From the NCBI GenBank assembly GCA_945907225.1, contig CAMDSN010000013.1, forward strand, positions 1 to 16,047: DNA of 16,047 nt. Reading direction: 5' to 3'. Made by a program: the position numbers and the translations under genes. This DNA is from Flavobacterium psychrophilum (lineage in GTDB: Bacteria > Bacteroidota > Bacteroidia > Flavobacteriales > Flavobacteriaceae). Below the pieces are notes generated by a model. It saw nothing but the letters and a program-made list of their open reading frames with translations, searched no databases and was not told the origin of the DNA. How positions within the stretch are numbered: position 1 is the stretch's first letter; the number at the start of each line of letters is the position of its first letter. Positions 8,601-14,893 of the stretch are shown here, piece by piece.

Positions 8601-8630
8601 CAAAAGTACATTTTATATTTTACAATACAA
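8601..8630 (-). promoter_or_regulatory. Bacteroidota-type promoter of the 1422-residue protein gene
   Basis: On the minus strand TTG (8630-8628) is followed by exactly 19 bases and then TACTTTTG (8608-8601), a full match to the Bacteroidota sigma-ABfr consensus TTG-N19-TAnnTTTG. Transcription should begin a few bases downstream, around 8595, giving an AT-rich leader of roughly 78 bases before the ATG at 8516. Confidence 0.75.
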
Positions 8631-8740
8631 AAAAATGTTTGGTTTAATAAAACCGTGCTGAGCTAATTTATTGATTTGCTGCCAATATCCCCGTTTTTTT
8701 TCTACTATTATGTAGCTATAAATTTATCGTTCCTATTTAT

Positions 8741-8748
8741 TATCTTTG
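8741..8748 (+). promoter_or_regulatory. -7 promoter element of the flavoprotein reductase gene
   Basis: TATCTTTG matches the TAnnTTTG consensus exactly and is the variant most often seen in Flavobacteria. It lies 14 bases before the ATG at 8763, giving a very short leader of about 10 bases. No TTG is seen at the ideal -33 position. It decides the start: an upstream TTG at 8676 in the same frame would lie before the promoter. Confidence 0.6.
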
Positions 8749-8762
8749 CGAAAAATATTTTC

Positions 8763-9818
8763 ATGTCATCATTTCATAAGCTACAAATAAAGGAAGTAAT
8801 ACAAGAAACCGATAATGCAGTTTCTATTGTTTTCCATGTTCCGGCTGAGTTGCAATCTCTTTATCAATTTCTCGCTGGTCAGTATGTAAATCTGAAATTA
8901 ACACTTGATGGCCAAGAAATTCGGCGAGCATATTCAGTGTGTTCTTCTCCTAAAAGTGGCGAATTACGAATAGCAATTAAGAGTGTGCAAGACGGACATT
9001 TTTCAAAATTTGCAAATGCAAATTTAAGAGCTGGTGATTTTCTCGACGTTAGTAAGCCTGAAGGTAAATTTATTTTTGAGCCCGATAACGAAAAACAAAA
9101 AAACTATGCGGGTTTTGCCGCCGGAAGTGGTATTACTCCCGTTATGTCTATTCTGAAATCAGTTTTAGAAAGCGAGCCAAAAAGCACTTTTGTTTTGGTT
9201 TACGGAAACAAGTCGCCGAAAGAAACTATTTTTCACAATGAATTACACGAATTGCACTTGAAATATGTTGGTCGCTTTTTTGTGCATTATGTTTTCAGTC
9301 AGGCTAAAGCTGACGGTGAACTTTTTGGACGAATTGATAAATCGACTGTGAATTTTGTTTTGAACAATAAACACAAGGAAAAGGCCTTTGATAAATTTTA
9401 TTTATGTGGTCCTGAAGCGATGATTAATTTAGTCTCTAGCGTTTTGAAAGAGGAAAATATTTCAGAAACTGATATAAAATTTGAATTATTTTCGTCATCT
9501 TCAACCAAAGAAAGTCTTCAAATTGAATCAAATTCTGGGACAAGTAAAATTGAGATGATGGTTGATGACACTTTAACTACGTTTCAAATGTCCCAAAAGC
9601 AAACAATTCTTGAAGCTGCATTAAAACAAGGAATTGACGCACCTTATTCATGTCAAGGAGGTATTTGTTGTTCGTGTTTGGCGCGAATTAAAAAGGGCAC
9701 AGCTGAGATGAAAAAAAATTCTGTTTTAACCGATAACGAAATTGCTGAAGGACTGATATTAACGTGTCAAGCGTATCCAACATCTGACGACGTTTACGTT
9801 GACTATGATGATGTTTAG
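8763..9818 (+). CDS. PaaE-like flavin/2Fe-2S oxidoreductase (ferredoxin--NAD(P)H reductase type)
   Basis: A 351-residue electron-transfer protein. The N-terminal FAD-binding beta-barrel (about 1-105) has the flavin motif RRAYSVCS. The NAD(P)-binding domain (about 110-245) has GSGITPVMS and the C-terminal CGPEAM motif. A plant-type ferredoxin domain (about 262-351) carries the cluster ligands CQGGICCSC (C-x4-C-x2-C) and a final Cys in LILTCQAYP. This order is that of PaaE, the reductase of phenylacetyl-CoA epoxidase, and related NADH-dependent reductases. No paaABCD oxygenase genes are nearby, so the electron acceptor is unknown and the gene should not be named paaE from this alone. The ATG at 8763 is chosen over the in-frame TTG at 8676 because a promoter lies between them and the extra 29 residues are hydrophobic and unlike the family. 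It converges on the GT9 gene with 12 bases between the two stops. Confidence 0.87.
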   Translation: MSSFHKLQIKEVIQETDNAVSIVFHVPAELQSLYQFLAGQYVNLKLTLDGQEIRRAYSVCSSPKSGELRIAIKSVQDGHFSKFANANLRAGDFLDVSKPEGKFIFEPDNEKQKNYAGFAAGSGITPVMSILKSVLESEPKSTFVLVYGNKSPKETIFHNELHELHLKYVGRFFVHYVFSQAKADGELFGRIDKSTVNFVLNNKHKEKAFDKFYLCGPEAMINLVSSVLKEENISETDIKFELFSSSSTKESLQIESNSGTSKIEMMVDDTLTTFQMSQKQTILEAALKQGIDAPYSCQGGICCSCLARIKKGTAEMKKNSVLTDNEIAEGLILTCQAYPTSDDVYVDYDDV

Positions 9819-9830
9819 GTTGAGCTAAAT

Positions 9831-10868
9831 TTAAAGCTTTTGAATTAAATCAATAACACTTTTAGGAGATATAGTTCGCATGGCATCTTCATATCCTTCA
9901 ACTTTTTTATTGCCATAAACCGAAGTTGGCAATTTTGGAAATTTTTTTCTGTCTGAAACCAATCCGTTTTCTAAGGGTTGATTAAAAGGTGAAAACCCGG
10001 AAAAAGGATGAGTTGATCCCCAAAGCGTAATTACTTTAACTCCCAACATGGCAGCTATATGAGCGTTTCCAGAATCCATAGAGAGCATAAGATCAAGATT
10101 GGAAATTAAGTCTAATTCTTGGTGTAATTTAAGTTTTCCAGCCACGTTGATTACGTTTGGTTTTTGGGAAGCATATGAATTTAGGATTTCAATTTCATTA
10201 TTGCCCCCGCCAAAAAGGAAAAGTTTTGTATTAGTATTTGAAGCCAACTCATTAATGACTTGCTGCATCAAATCAGTCGGATAGACTTTACTTTCATACT
10301 GCGCAAAAGGTGCGATTCCTATCCATTTTTGGTGAAATTTATCATTAGAAATTTTAATGATTTCCGGTGATAAAATAGCTTTTTCTGGGAATTTAGGTTG
10401 AGATACATCTACCCTAAAACCAAGCTTTTCAAAAGTATCAACATGCCTTTGAACCATCGTTTTAAGCGGCTCAAAGATTTTGTTTTCTGCTCGAGTTAAA
10501 GCTTTTTTATCAGCTCTGCCTTTTTTTGTTGCCACTACTTTTTTCCCGCTTAAGGCAAATAAATTACGAAGGAGCTGGGAACGCAAAACATTATGCAAAT
10601 CAGCTACAGCATCTATATTCAGCTTTTTTAAGTCAAAATACAACCTAACTATTCCTAAAAACCCCTTATGCCTCTTTTTTAAATCTACCGGAAAGAAAGC
10701 TAGATTTGGAATGCCATCAAAAAAACAAGAAAAAAATGGACGAGATAGAATTGTAATTTTTATGTTTGGATGCTGTTCGATAAAAGCCCTAATTACAGGA
10801 ACTGTCATAGCTACATCGCCCATGGCAGATAAACGAATAGCGACTATATGTTGGATTGGATTTGACAT
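9831..10868 (-). CDS. Glycosyltransferase family 9 (heptosyltransferase-like)
   Basis: A 345-residue GT-B fold enzyme of the ADP-heptose:LPS heptosyltransferase family, expected to add a sugar to the lipopolysaccharide core at the inner face of the cytoplasmic membrane. The N-terminal domain starts with VAIRLSAMGDVAMTVPVI (about 9-26), the family's acceptor-side loop. The C-terminal donor domain has GIAPFAQYESKVYP (about 183-196), LFLFGGGNNE (about 215-225) and MDSGNAHIAAMLGVKVITLW (about 262-281) followed by GSTHPFSGFSP. Length fits the family. The sugar donor cannot be told from sequence, and many Bacteroidota enzymes of this family act on other core sugars. The gene lies 94 bases downstream of the DUF4254 gene on the same strand, with a palindromic repeat between them. 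No exact promoter match was seen in front of it; the closest is CACTTTTG at 10957-10950. Confidence 0.9.
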   Translation of the reverse strand: MSNPIQHIVAIRLSAMGDVAMTVPVIRAFIEQHPNIKITILSRPFFSCFFDGIPNLAFFPVDLKKRHKGFLGIVRLYFDLKKLNIDAVADLHNVLRSQLLRNLFALSGKKVVATKKGRADKKALTRAENKIFEPLKTMVQRHVDTFEKLGFRVDVSQPKFPEKAILSPEIIKISNDKFHQKWIGIAPFAQYESKVYPTDLMQQVINELASNTNTKLFLFGGGNNEIEILNSYASQKPNVINVAGKLKLHQELDLISNLDLMLSMDSGNAHIAAMLGVKVITLWGSTHPFSGFSPFNQPLENGLVSDRKKFPKLPTSVYGNKKVEGYEDAMRTISPKSVIDLIQKL

Positions 10869-10879
10869 ATCATAAATTT

Positions 10880-10950
10880 GTCATTTCGACTGCAAGGAGA
10901 AATCACATAATCTTAATAAAGTGATGAGATTCCTCCTTCGTCGGAATGAC
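10880..10950. repeat. Imperfect palindromic intergenic repeat
   Basis: The left arm (10880-10899, GTCATTTCGACTGCAAGGAG) and the right arm (10931-10950, TCCTCCTTCGTCGGAATGAC) are near reverse complements. The outer GTCATT and CGAC blocks and the AAGGAG core all pair, with an offset of two bases, and pairing extends weakly into AATC/GATT. The roughly 30-base middle is AT-rich. The GC-rich arms stand out from the AT-rich surroundings. Elements of the type GTCATTTCGAC-n-AAGGAGAAATC are, from memory, dispersed intergenic repeats in Flavobacteria. Here it could fold in RNA between two same-strand genes and act as a terminator, attenuator or 3' stabiliser. Confidence 0.75.
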
Positions 10951-10962
10951 AAAAGTGAGAGG

Positions 10963-11568
10963 TTATTTTTTATTTTGATACAAAACTGGATTTAAATCAT
11001 CATCATTATACATCTTCATTTGCTTATAAACTTTCATAAATTTATCTCCATTTTCAATGTCATTAAGTAAATCGTCAATTGCAGTAGATAAATCTTCTCT
11101 TTGCTCAAGTAAAACATTTAACTTAGCTTGACATTTATCTCGATGTTCCTGTGTAGCTTCATTCCGATTAACTTCTTCGGACATATGATATATTTTTAAT
11201 GCTAATATTGACAGCCTGTCAATTGTCCAAGCGGGACTTTCGGAATTAATTTTAGCTGTATCCTTAACTTGTATCGCGTTGTATTTTTGAAGAAAATAAC
11301 TATCAATAAATTCAACCATATCCGTTCGTTCCTGATTGGAAGCATCTATGCGTCTTTTCAAGACTAAAGCATCTACTGGATCAATATTTGGATCTCTAAT
11401 TATATCTTCAAAATGCCATTGAACCGTATCAATCCAATTTTTTAAATACAACAAATGCTCAATTTTTTCTTTTGGATACGGATTGTTAATGGTCTGATTT
11501 ACGTTATCATGCACGTGATAATCAGCAATACTTTCTTCAAAAATAGAATACGCAAATTTTGAAAACAT
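10963..11568 (-). CDS. DUF4254 family protein
   Basis: A 201-residue soluble protein, mostly alpha-helical, with no signal peptide. The conserved blocks YLKNWIDTVQWHFEDIIRDP, LKRRIDASNQERTDMVE, SPAWTIDRLSILALKIYHM and KCQAKLNVLLEQREDL, and the tail YKQMKMYNDDDLNPVLY, are those I associate with DUF4254. Function is not known. In Bacteroidota it commonly sits next to a GT9 glycosyltransferase, as here, so a link to envelope polysaccharide synthesis is inferred. I chose the ATG at 11568. The in-frame ATG at 11607 lies only two bases after the -7 promoter element, so it would be at or before the transcription start, and family members begin MFSK. Confidence 0.85.
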   Translation of the reverse strand: MFSKFAYSIFEESIADYHVHDNVNQTINNPYPKEKIEHLLYLKNWIDTVQWHFEDIIRDPNIDPVDALVLKRRIDASNQERTDMVEFIDSYFLQKYNAIQVKDTAKINSESPAWTIDRLSILALKIYHMSEEVNRNEATQEHRDKCQAKLNVLLEQREDLSTAIDDLLNDIENGDKFMKVYKQMKMYNDDDLNPVLYQNKK

Positions 11569-11609
11569 ATTTTTTACTTTTTTATAATTTGACCTTAGAT
11601 TTATCATTG

Positions 11610-11617
11610 CAAAGATA
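11610..11617 (-). promoter_or_regulatory. -7 promoter element of the DUF4254 gene
   Basis: On the minus strand this is TATCTTTG, an exact TAnnTTTG match. It leaves a leader of roughly 38 bases before the ATG at 11568. The nearest upstream TTG lies about 24 bases away rather than 19, so the -33 element is weak. The element decides the start of the gene by excluding the ATG at 11607. Confidence 0.6.
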
Positions 11618-11657
11618 GTTTTTATACTTTTACCATTACATCAAAAAAAGCACCTTA

Positions 11658-12311
11658 ATGCAATTACACATAATTTCTAAATCTAATAGCGTATTAAATC
11701 ATTTTTTAGCTCAAATACGTGACGTTTCAGTACAAAAAGACAGTATGCGATTCCGAAAAAACGTTGAACGCATCGGTGAGATTATGGCTTATGAAGTAAG
11801 TAAAACCTTAAAGTATAAAAACATTGATGTTCAAACGCCTCTGGGAATTAAAAAAACGGCAATTATTGCAGACCCTATTGTTTTGTGTTCAATACTTAGA
11901 GCTGGATTAGCCCTTCATACTGGTTTTATGGCCATTTTTGATGAGGCAGAAAACGGATTTATATCGGCGTATCGGCATCATTATAATCAAGATGATAAAT
12001 TTGAAATTTTGGTTGAATATCAAGCGGCGCCTTCTTTTAAAAATAAGATTTTAATTTTGGTGGACCCTATGTTGGCTACAGGGCAGTCAATCGTTGCGGT
12101 TTTACAGAAATTAGGGTTAGATCAAAATCCAAAAGAAATTCACATTGCAGTTGCAATTGCTTCCCCAGAAGGAATTGAATACCTTGAAAAAAACCTCCCG
12201 GATAACTATCATCTTTGGATCGCAGCCATAGATGAAAAGCTAAATGAAAAAAACTATATTGTCCCAGGGCTTGGAGACGCTGGAGATTTAGCCTACGGCA
12301 GTAAATTATAA
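11658..12311 (+). CDS. upp: Uracil phosphoribosyltransferase
   Basis: A 217-residue cytosolic salvage enzyme making UMP from uracil and PRPP. The type I phosphoribosyltransferase PRPP loop is visible as ILVDPMLATGQS (about 133-144), and the uracil-binding C-terminal motif as VPGLGDAGDLAYG (about 201-213). LCSILRAGLALHTGF (about 77-91) matches the conserved PILRAG(L) region. Length is slightly above the usual ~208. The ATG at 11658 follows an A-rich stretch. A weak -7-like TACTTTTA at 11625-11632 (one mismatch) could drive it from the divergent region shared with the DUF4254 gene. Its last two codons are also the last two codons of the opposing gene. Confidence 0.95.
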   Translation: MQLHIISKSNSVLNHFLAQIRDVSVQKDSMRFRKNVERIGEIMAYEVSKTLKYKNIDVQTPLGIKKTAIIADPIVLCSILRAGLALHTGFMAIFDEAENGFISAYRHHYNQDDKFEILVEYQAAPSFKNKILILVDPMLATGQSIVAVLQKLGLDQNPKEIHIAVAIASPEGIEYLEKNLPDNYHLWIAAIDEKLNEKNYIVPGLGDAGDLAYGSKL

Positions 12312-13235
12312 TTGAAAGTAAAAACAAAAACAAGACCCTAAAATTATTAAAAACAATAAGAGTTCTTGATACCATTTACTTTGAGAATATTCAATGTTTG
12401 TTGTACACATTAAAGATAATGGCATAAATGTAAATACTAATATTTCATTTTTTTTGCAAGGAGAGATGAAAAATAGCGCTGCGCCAATTAAAAAATAAAA
12501 TATCATTTTCTTGTAAGAGGCCTGTAATACTAGCGGTTTGTTCGTTAGAGTGAAAATTAATGTAAATAAAAAATAAATGCCAACTACCCCAAAAAATAAA
12601 AATTGGCCCTTTTGTAAAACATTTGAAAAATATGGCATTTGGAAATCAAGTTGAATTTCATTTATATATTGTGTGATCCAATTTTTTTCAAATAAAAAAC
12701 TAAAGAAAATGAATAGTATTGCCGTTGCAAAAAATGCAACAAATGGCAAAAGCCAATTTCTAAAATCACGTGAAACATGGAAAAAAATTGAAACATACAC
12801 TAATAACAAGAAAAGTATCGCCCAAAAATAAAATAGACTTGCAATAAATATCCAAATCGACGCGTCAAATATCTTTTCTTTTGGCATGTTTAAAGTTTGT
12901 AAAGAAATTAATCTTCTAACGGCCAATAGAATAAAAAGGTTCGCAATTAGTAATTTACTGTTTATAAAAATTGAAGGAAAAACTATTAAGAATAGTAAAA
13001 AGAATAAAATTATATAACTACTGTTTTTAGTCAAATTGTTTTTTTTTGCTATAAAATTAACCAAGAAAAAAGAGAGTAATATTATAAGAATTGATCCAGA
13101 TGATTTTAAAAGAGGAAAGGAAATTTTACTATAAACTTCATGTGTTGTTTGATATAAAAAAAAGAAAGCCAACAATAAAACTACTACTAAAATGATATTA
13201 GGAAGAGTAGATTTTTTAAAAACGCTTGTTATCAT
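12306..13235 (-). CDS. Polytopic membrane protein, DUF6427-like
   Basis: A 309-residue protein with about eight to nine hydrophobic segments across nearly its full length and short charged loops (for example MPKEKIFDA, SRDFRN, TNKPLVLQASYKK). No catalytic motif is visible. In Flavobacteria a DUF6427 protein lies between upp and a small DUF6341 gene followed by purD, and this order is reproduced here; the family label rests on that context and on the N-terminus MITSVFKKST. Function unknown. The gene converges on upp with a six-base overlap at the stop codons. Its ATG is immediately beside the divergent DUF6341 promoter. No good promoter for it was found; TATATTTA at 13268-13261 is the closest. 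Confidence 0.75.
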   Translation of the reverse strand: MITSVFKKSTLPNIILVVVLLLAFFFLYQTTHEVYSKISFPLLKSSGSILIILLSFFLVNFIAKKNNLTKNSSYIILFFLLFLIVFPSIFINSKLLIANLFILLAVRRLISLQTLNMPKEKIFDASIWIFIASLFYFWAILFLLLVYVSIFFHVSRDFRNWLLPFVAFFATAILFIFFSFLFEKNWITQYINEIQLDFQMPYFSNVLQKGQFLFFGVVGIYFLFTLIFTLTNKPLVLQASYKKMIFYFLIGAALFFISPCKKNEILVFTFMPLSLMCTTNIEYSQSKWYQELLLFLIILGSCFCFYFQL

Positions 13236-13255
13236 GTGGATATTTTATACATTTG
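13226..13255 (+). promoter_or_regulatory. Bacteroidota-type promoter of the DUF6341-like gene
   Basis: TTG at 13226-13228, a spacer of exactly 19 bases, then TACATTTG at 13248-13255: a full TTG-N19-TAnnTTTG match. The TTG lies inside the start of the oppositely oriented membrane protein gene, and that gene's ATG (13235) falls in the spacer. Transcription should start near 13260, upstream of the ATG at 13281. Confidence 0.75.
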
Positions 13256-13280
13256 TGCTGTAAATATAACATTTTATAAA

Positions 13281-13511
13281 ATGAGAGCATTTTTTGAAGG
13301 CATTCAATCTTTATTTGTAGACTTTTTATTTAAGCCCCTTGACTTTTTACGCTCTATAGAGTTAGGTAGTTGGTGGTTGGCCAATTTTGTTAGCTGGGCA
13401 TTGATGATAGTTTGTGCATATTATATCGTTTACTGGTGCAAAGAATTGGCAAAACATAAAGCCAAAAACGAAGAAAACCAAGATACAACGGCTCATTCTT
13501 TTTTAAAATAA
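13281..13511 (+). CDS. Small membrane protein, DUF6341-like
   Basis: A 76-residue protein. It starts MRAFFEGIQSLFVDFLFKPL, an amphipathic/hydrophobic N-terminal segment, then LRSIELGSWWLANFVSW leads into one clear transmembrane helix (about residues 35-54, ALMIVCAYYIVYW). It ends in a charged tail with the family-like ending AHSFLK. Function unknown; it is a conserved Flavobacterial neighbour of the DUF6427-like gene and purD. The ATG at 13281 is chosen over the in-frame ATG at 13236, which lies in the promoter spacer. Its stop overlaps the end of purD by nine bases. Confidence 0.8.
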   Translation: MRAFFEGIQSLFVDFLFKPLDFLRSIELGSWWLANFVSWALMIVCAYYIVYWCKELAKHKAKNEENQDTTAHSFLK

Positions 13512-14777
13512 ATCAAAGCCAATATCTTTTCTAAAATACATCTTATCGAAATGTAGTTTGTCTATATTTTGGTAAGATTTTTTTATGGCTTCTTGGAAAT
13601 CATTTCCAAAAGACGTGACGGCTAAAACCCTTCCTCCATTGGTTACTACTTTGCCGTTTTCAAGTTTTGTTCCTGCGTGAAAAACCAGAGAACCTTCAAC
13701 TTTGTCTAGCCCTAAAATTTCTTTTCCTTTTTCATATTCTTCCGGATAACCGCCTGAAACTATCATTACCGTTGTGGCGCTTCTTTCATCAATTTCTAAC
13801 GAAACTTCATTTAGTTTTCCATCAGCTACAGCTTGAAATAATTCGACTAAGTCGGATTTTATTCTCGGAACTACAACTTCCGTTTCAGGATCGCCCATTC
13901 TAACGTTGTATTCGATTACTATTGGTTCGCCTTTAACGATTATTAATCCAATAAAAACAAAACCTATATATTCAATTCCGTCTTTTTGCAAACCTTCAAC
14001 CGTTGGTTTTACAATTCGGGTTTTTATCTTTTCGAGCAAAACGATATCTGCGAAAGGTACCGGAGAAACGGCTCCCATTCCACCAGTATTTAGACCTGTG
14101 TCGCCTTCTCCAATTCGCTTATAATCTTTGGCGGTTGGCAGAACTTTAAAATGCTGCCCGTCCGTTAATACAAAACAACTCAATTCTATTCCGTCTAGAA
14201 ACTCTTCTATTACTACTTTGGCGCTTGCATTACCAAATTTGGCATGAACCAACATATTTCGCAATTCTATTTTTGCCTCTTCTAAATCGTTAAGAATTAA
14301 AACACCTTTACCCGCTGCTAATCCATCTGCTTTTAAAACATACGGTGATTGTAATGTTTCTAAAAATTCGCACCCTTTTTCGACAGTTGCGGCCGTAAAA
14401 CTCTCGTAAGCAGCTGTTGGGATTTTATGTTTCACCATAAATTGTTTAGCAAATTCTTTACTTCCTTCTAATTGAGCTCCTGCTTTTGAGGGGCCAATAA
14501 CCGGAATATGCATTAGCTCGCTATCATTTTTAAAAAAATCGAAGATGCCTAAAACTAATGGATCCTCTGGGCCCACAACAACCATTTCTATTTTTTCTTT
14601 AAGGACAATAGATTTAATTGCATTAAAATCTGTGACAGCAATAGAAATATTAGTAGCAATAACTGCAGTACCAGCATTTCCGGGAGCGACAAAGAGTTTT
14701 GAACATTTTGAGCTTTGAAGCATTTTAGACGCTAAAGCATGCTCCCGTCCGCCAGAACCAAGAAGTAAAATAATCAT
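13503..14777 (-). CDS. purD: Phosphoribosylamine--glycine ligase
   Basis: A 424-residue ATP-grasp enzyme for the second step of de novo purine synthesis, joining phosphoribosylamine and glycine to give GAR in the cytosol. The N-terminal domain begins MIILLLGSGGREHALASKML. GPEDPLVLGIF follows near residue 70. The ATP-grasp region contains VLKADGLAAGKGV (about 145-157) and KDYKRIGEGDTGLNTGGMGA (about 213-232). The family signature RMGDPETEV (about 290-298) supplies metal/ATP-binding residues. Length is typical. The start is the ATG at 14777; an in-frame TTG at 14798 would add seven residues before the canonical N-terminus and overlaps the promoter. Convergent with the DUF6341-like gene. Confidence 0.96.
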   Translation of the reverse strand: MIILLLGSGGREHALASKMLQSSKCSKLFVAPGNAGTAVIATNISIAVTDFNAIKSIVLKEKIEMVVVGPEDPLVLGIFDFFKNDSELMHIPVIGPSKAGAQLEGSKEFAKQFMVKHKIPTAAYESFTAATVEKGCEFLETLQSPYVLKADGLAAGKGVLILNDLEEAKIELRNMLVHAKFGNASAKVVIEEFLDGIELSCFVLTDGQHFKVLPTAKDYKRIGEGDTGLNTGGMGAVSPVPFADIVLLEKIKTRIVKPTVEGLQKDGIEYIGFVFIGLIIVKGEPIVIEYNVRMGDPETEVVVPRIKSDLVELFQAVADGKLNEVSLEIDERSATTVMIVSGGYPEEYEKGKEILGLDKVEGSLVFHAGTKLENGKVVTNGGRVLAVTSFGNDFQEAIKKSYQNIDKLHFDKMYFRKDIGFDLF

Positions 14778-14795
14778 TTTTATACGTTTTGTATA

Positions 14796-14803
14796 CAAAA
14801 TTA
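14796..14803 (-). promoter_or_regulatory. Candidate -7 element of purD
   Basis: On the minus strand TAATTTTG matches TAnnTTTG and lies 18 bases before the ATG at 14777. There is no TTG at the expected -33 position. It is followed by a GTATAC palindrome (14791-14796). No purine riboswitch or operator was recognised in the short leader. Confidence 0.45.
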
Positions 14804-14858
14804 AACGATAAAAAATTAACTAGAATGATTTAATTTAATTTACTTAAAATAAAATTAC

Positions 14859-14866
14859 TAATTTTG
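14859..14866 (+). promoter_or_regulatory. Candidate -7 element of the BNR-repeat protein gene
   Basis: TAATTTTG, an exact TAnnTTTG match, 27 bases before the ATG at 14894. The -33 region is pure A/T without a well-placed TTG, so support is partial. Together with the purD element it makes the 116-base gap a divergent promoter region. Confidence 0.5.
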
Positions 14867-14893
14867 TCGCATTCATTTAAAAATCAAAAAATT

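Noticed and set aside
8641..8654. Small hairpin GGTTT-AATA-AAACC in the divergent intergenic region
   Set aside because: Five base pairs, no T-tract, upstream of both transcription starts; likely chance.
10480..10875. 131-codon plus-strand open frame opposite the GT9 gene
   Set aside because: The GT9 protein on the other strand has clear conserved motifs across this span; this frame is a shadow, rich in Lys/Phe/Ser from the complementary codons.
12076..12375. 99-codon minus-strand open frame opposite the end of upp
   Set aside because: It overlaps both upp and the DUF6427-like gene and has no recognisable features.
13667..14124. Two plus-strand open frames (13667-13903 and 13906-14124) opposite purD
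   Set aside because: purD is unambiguous on the other strand through this region.
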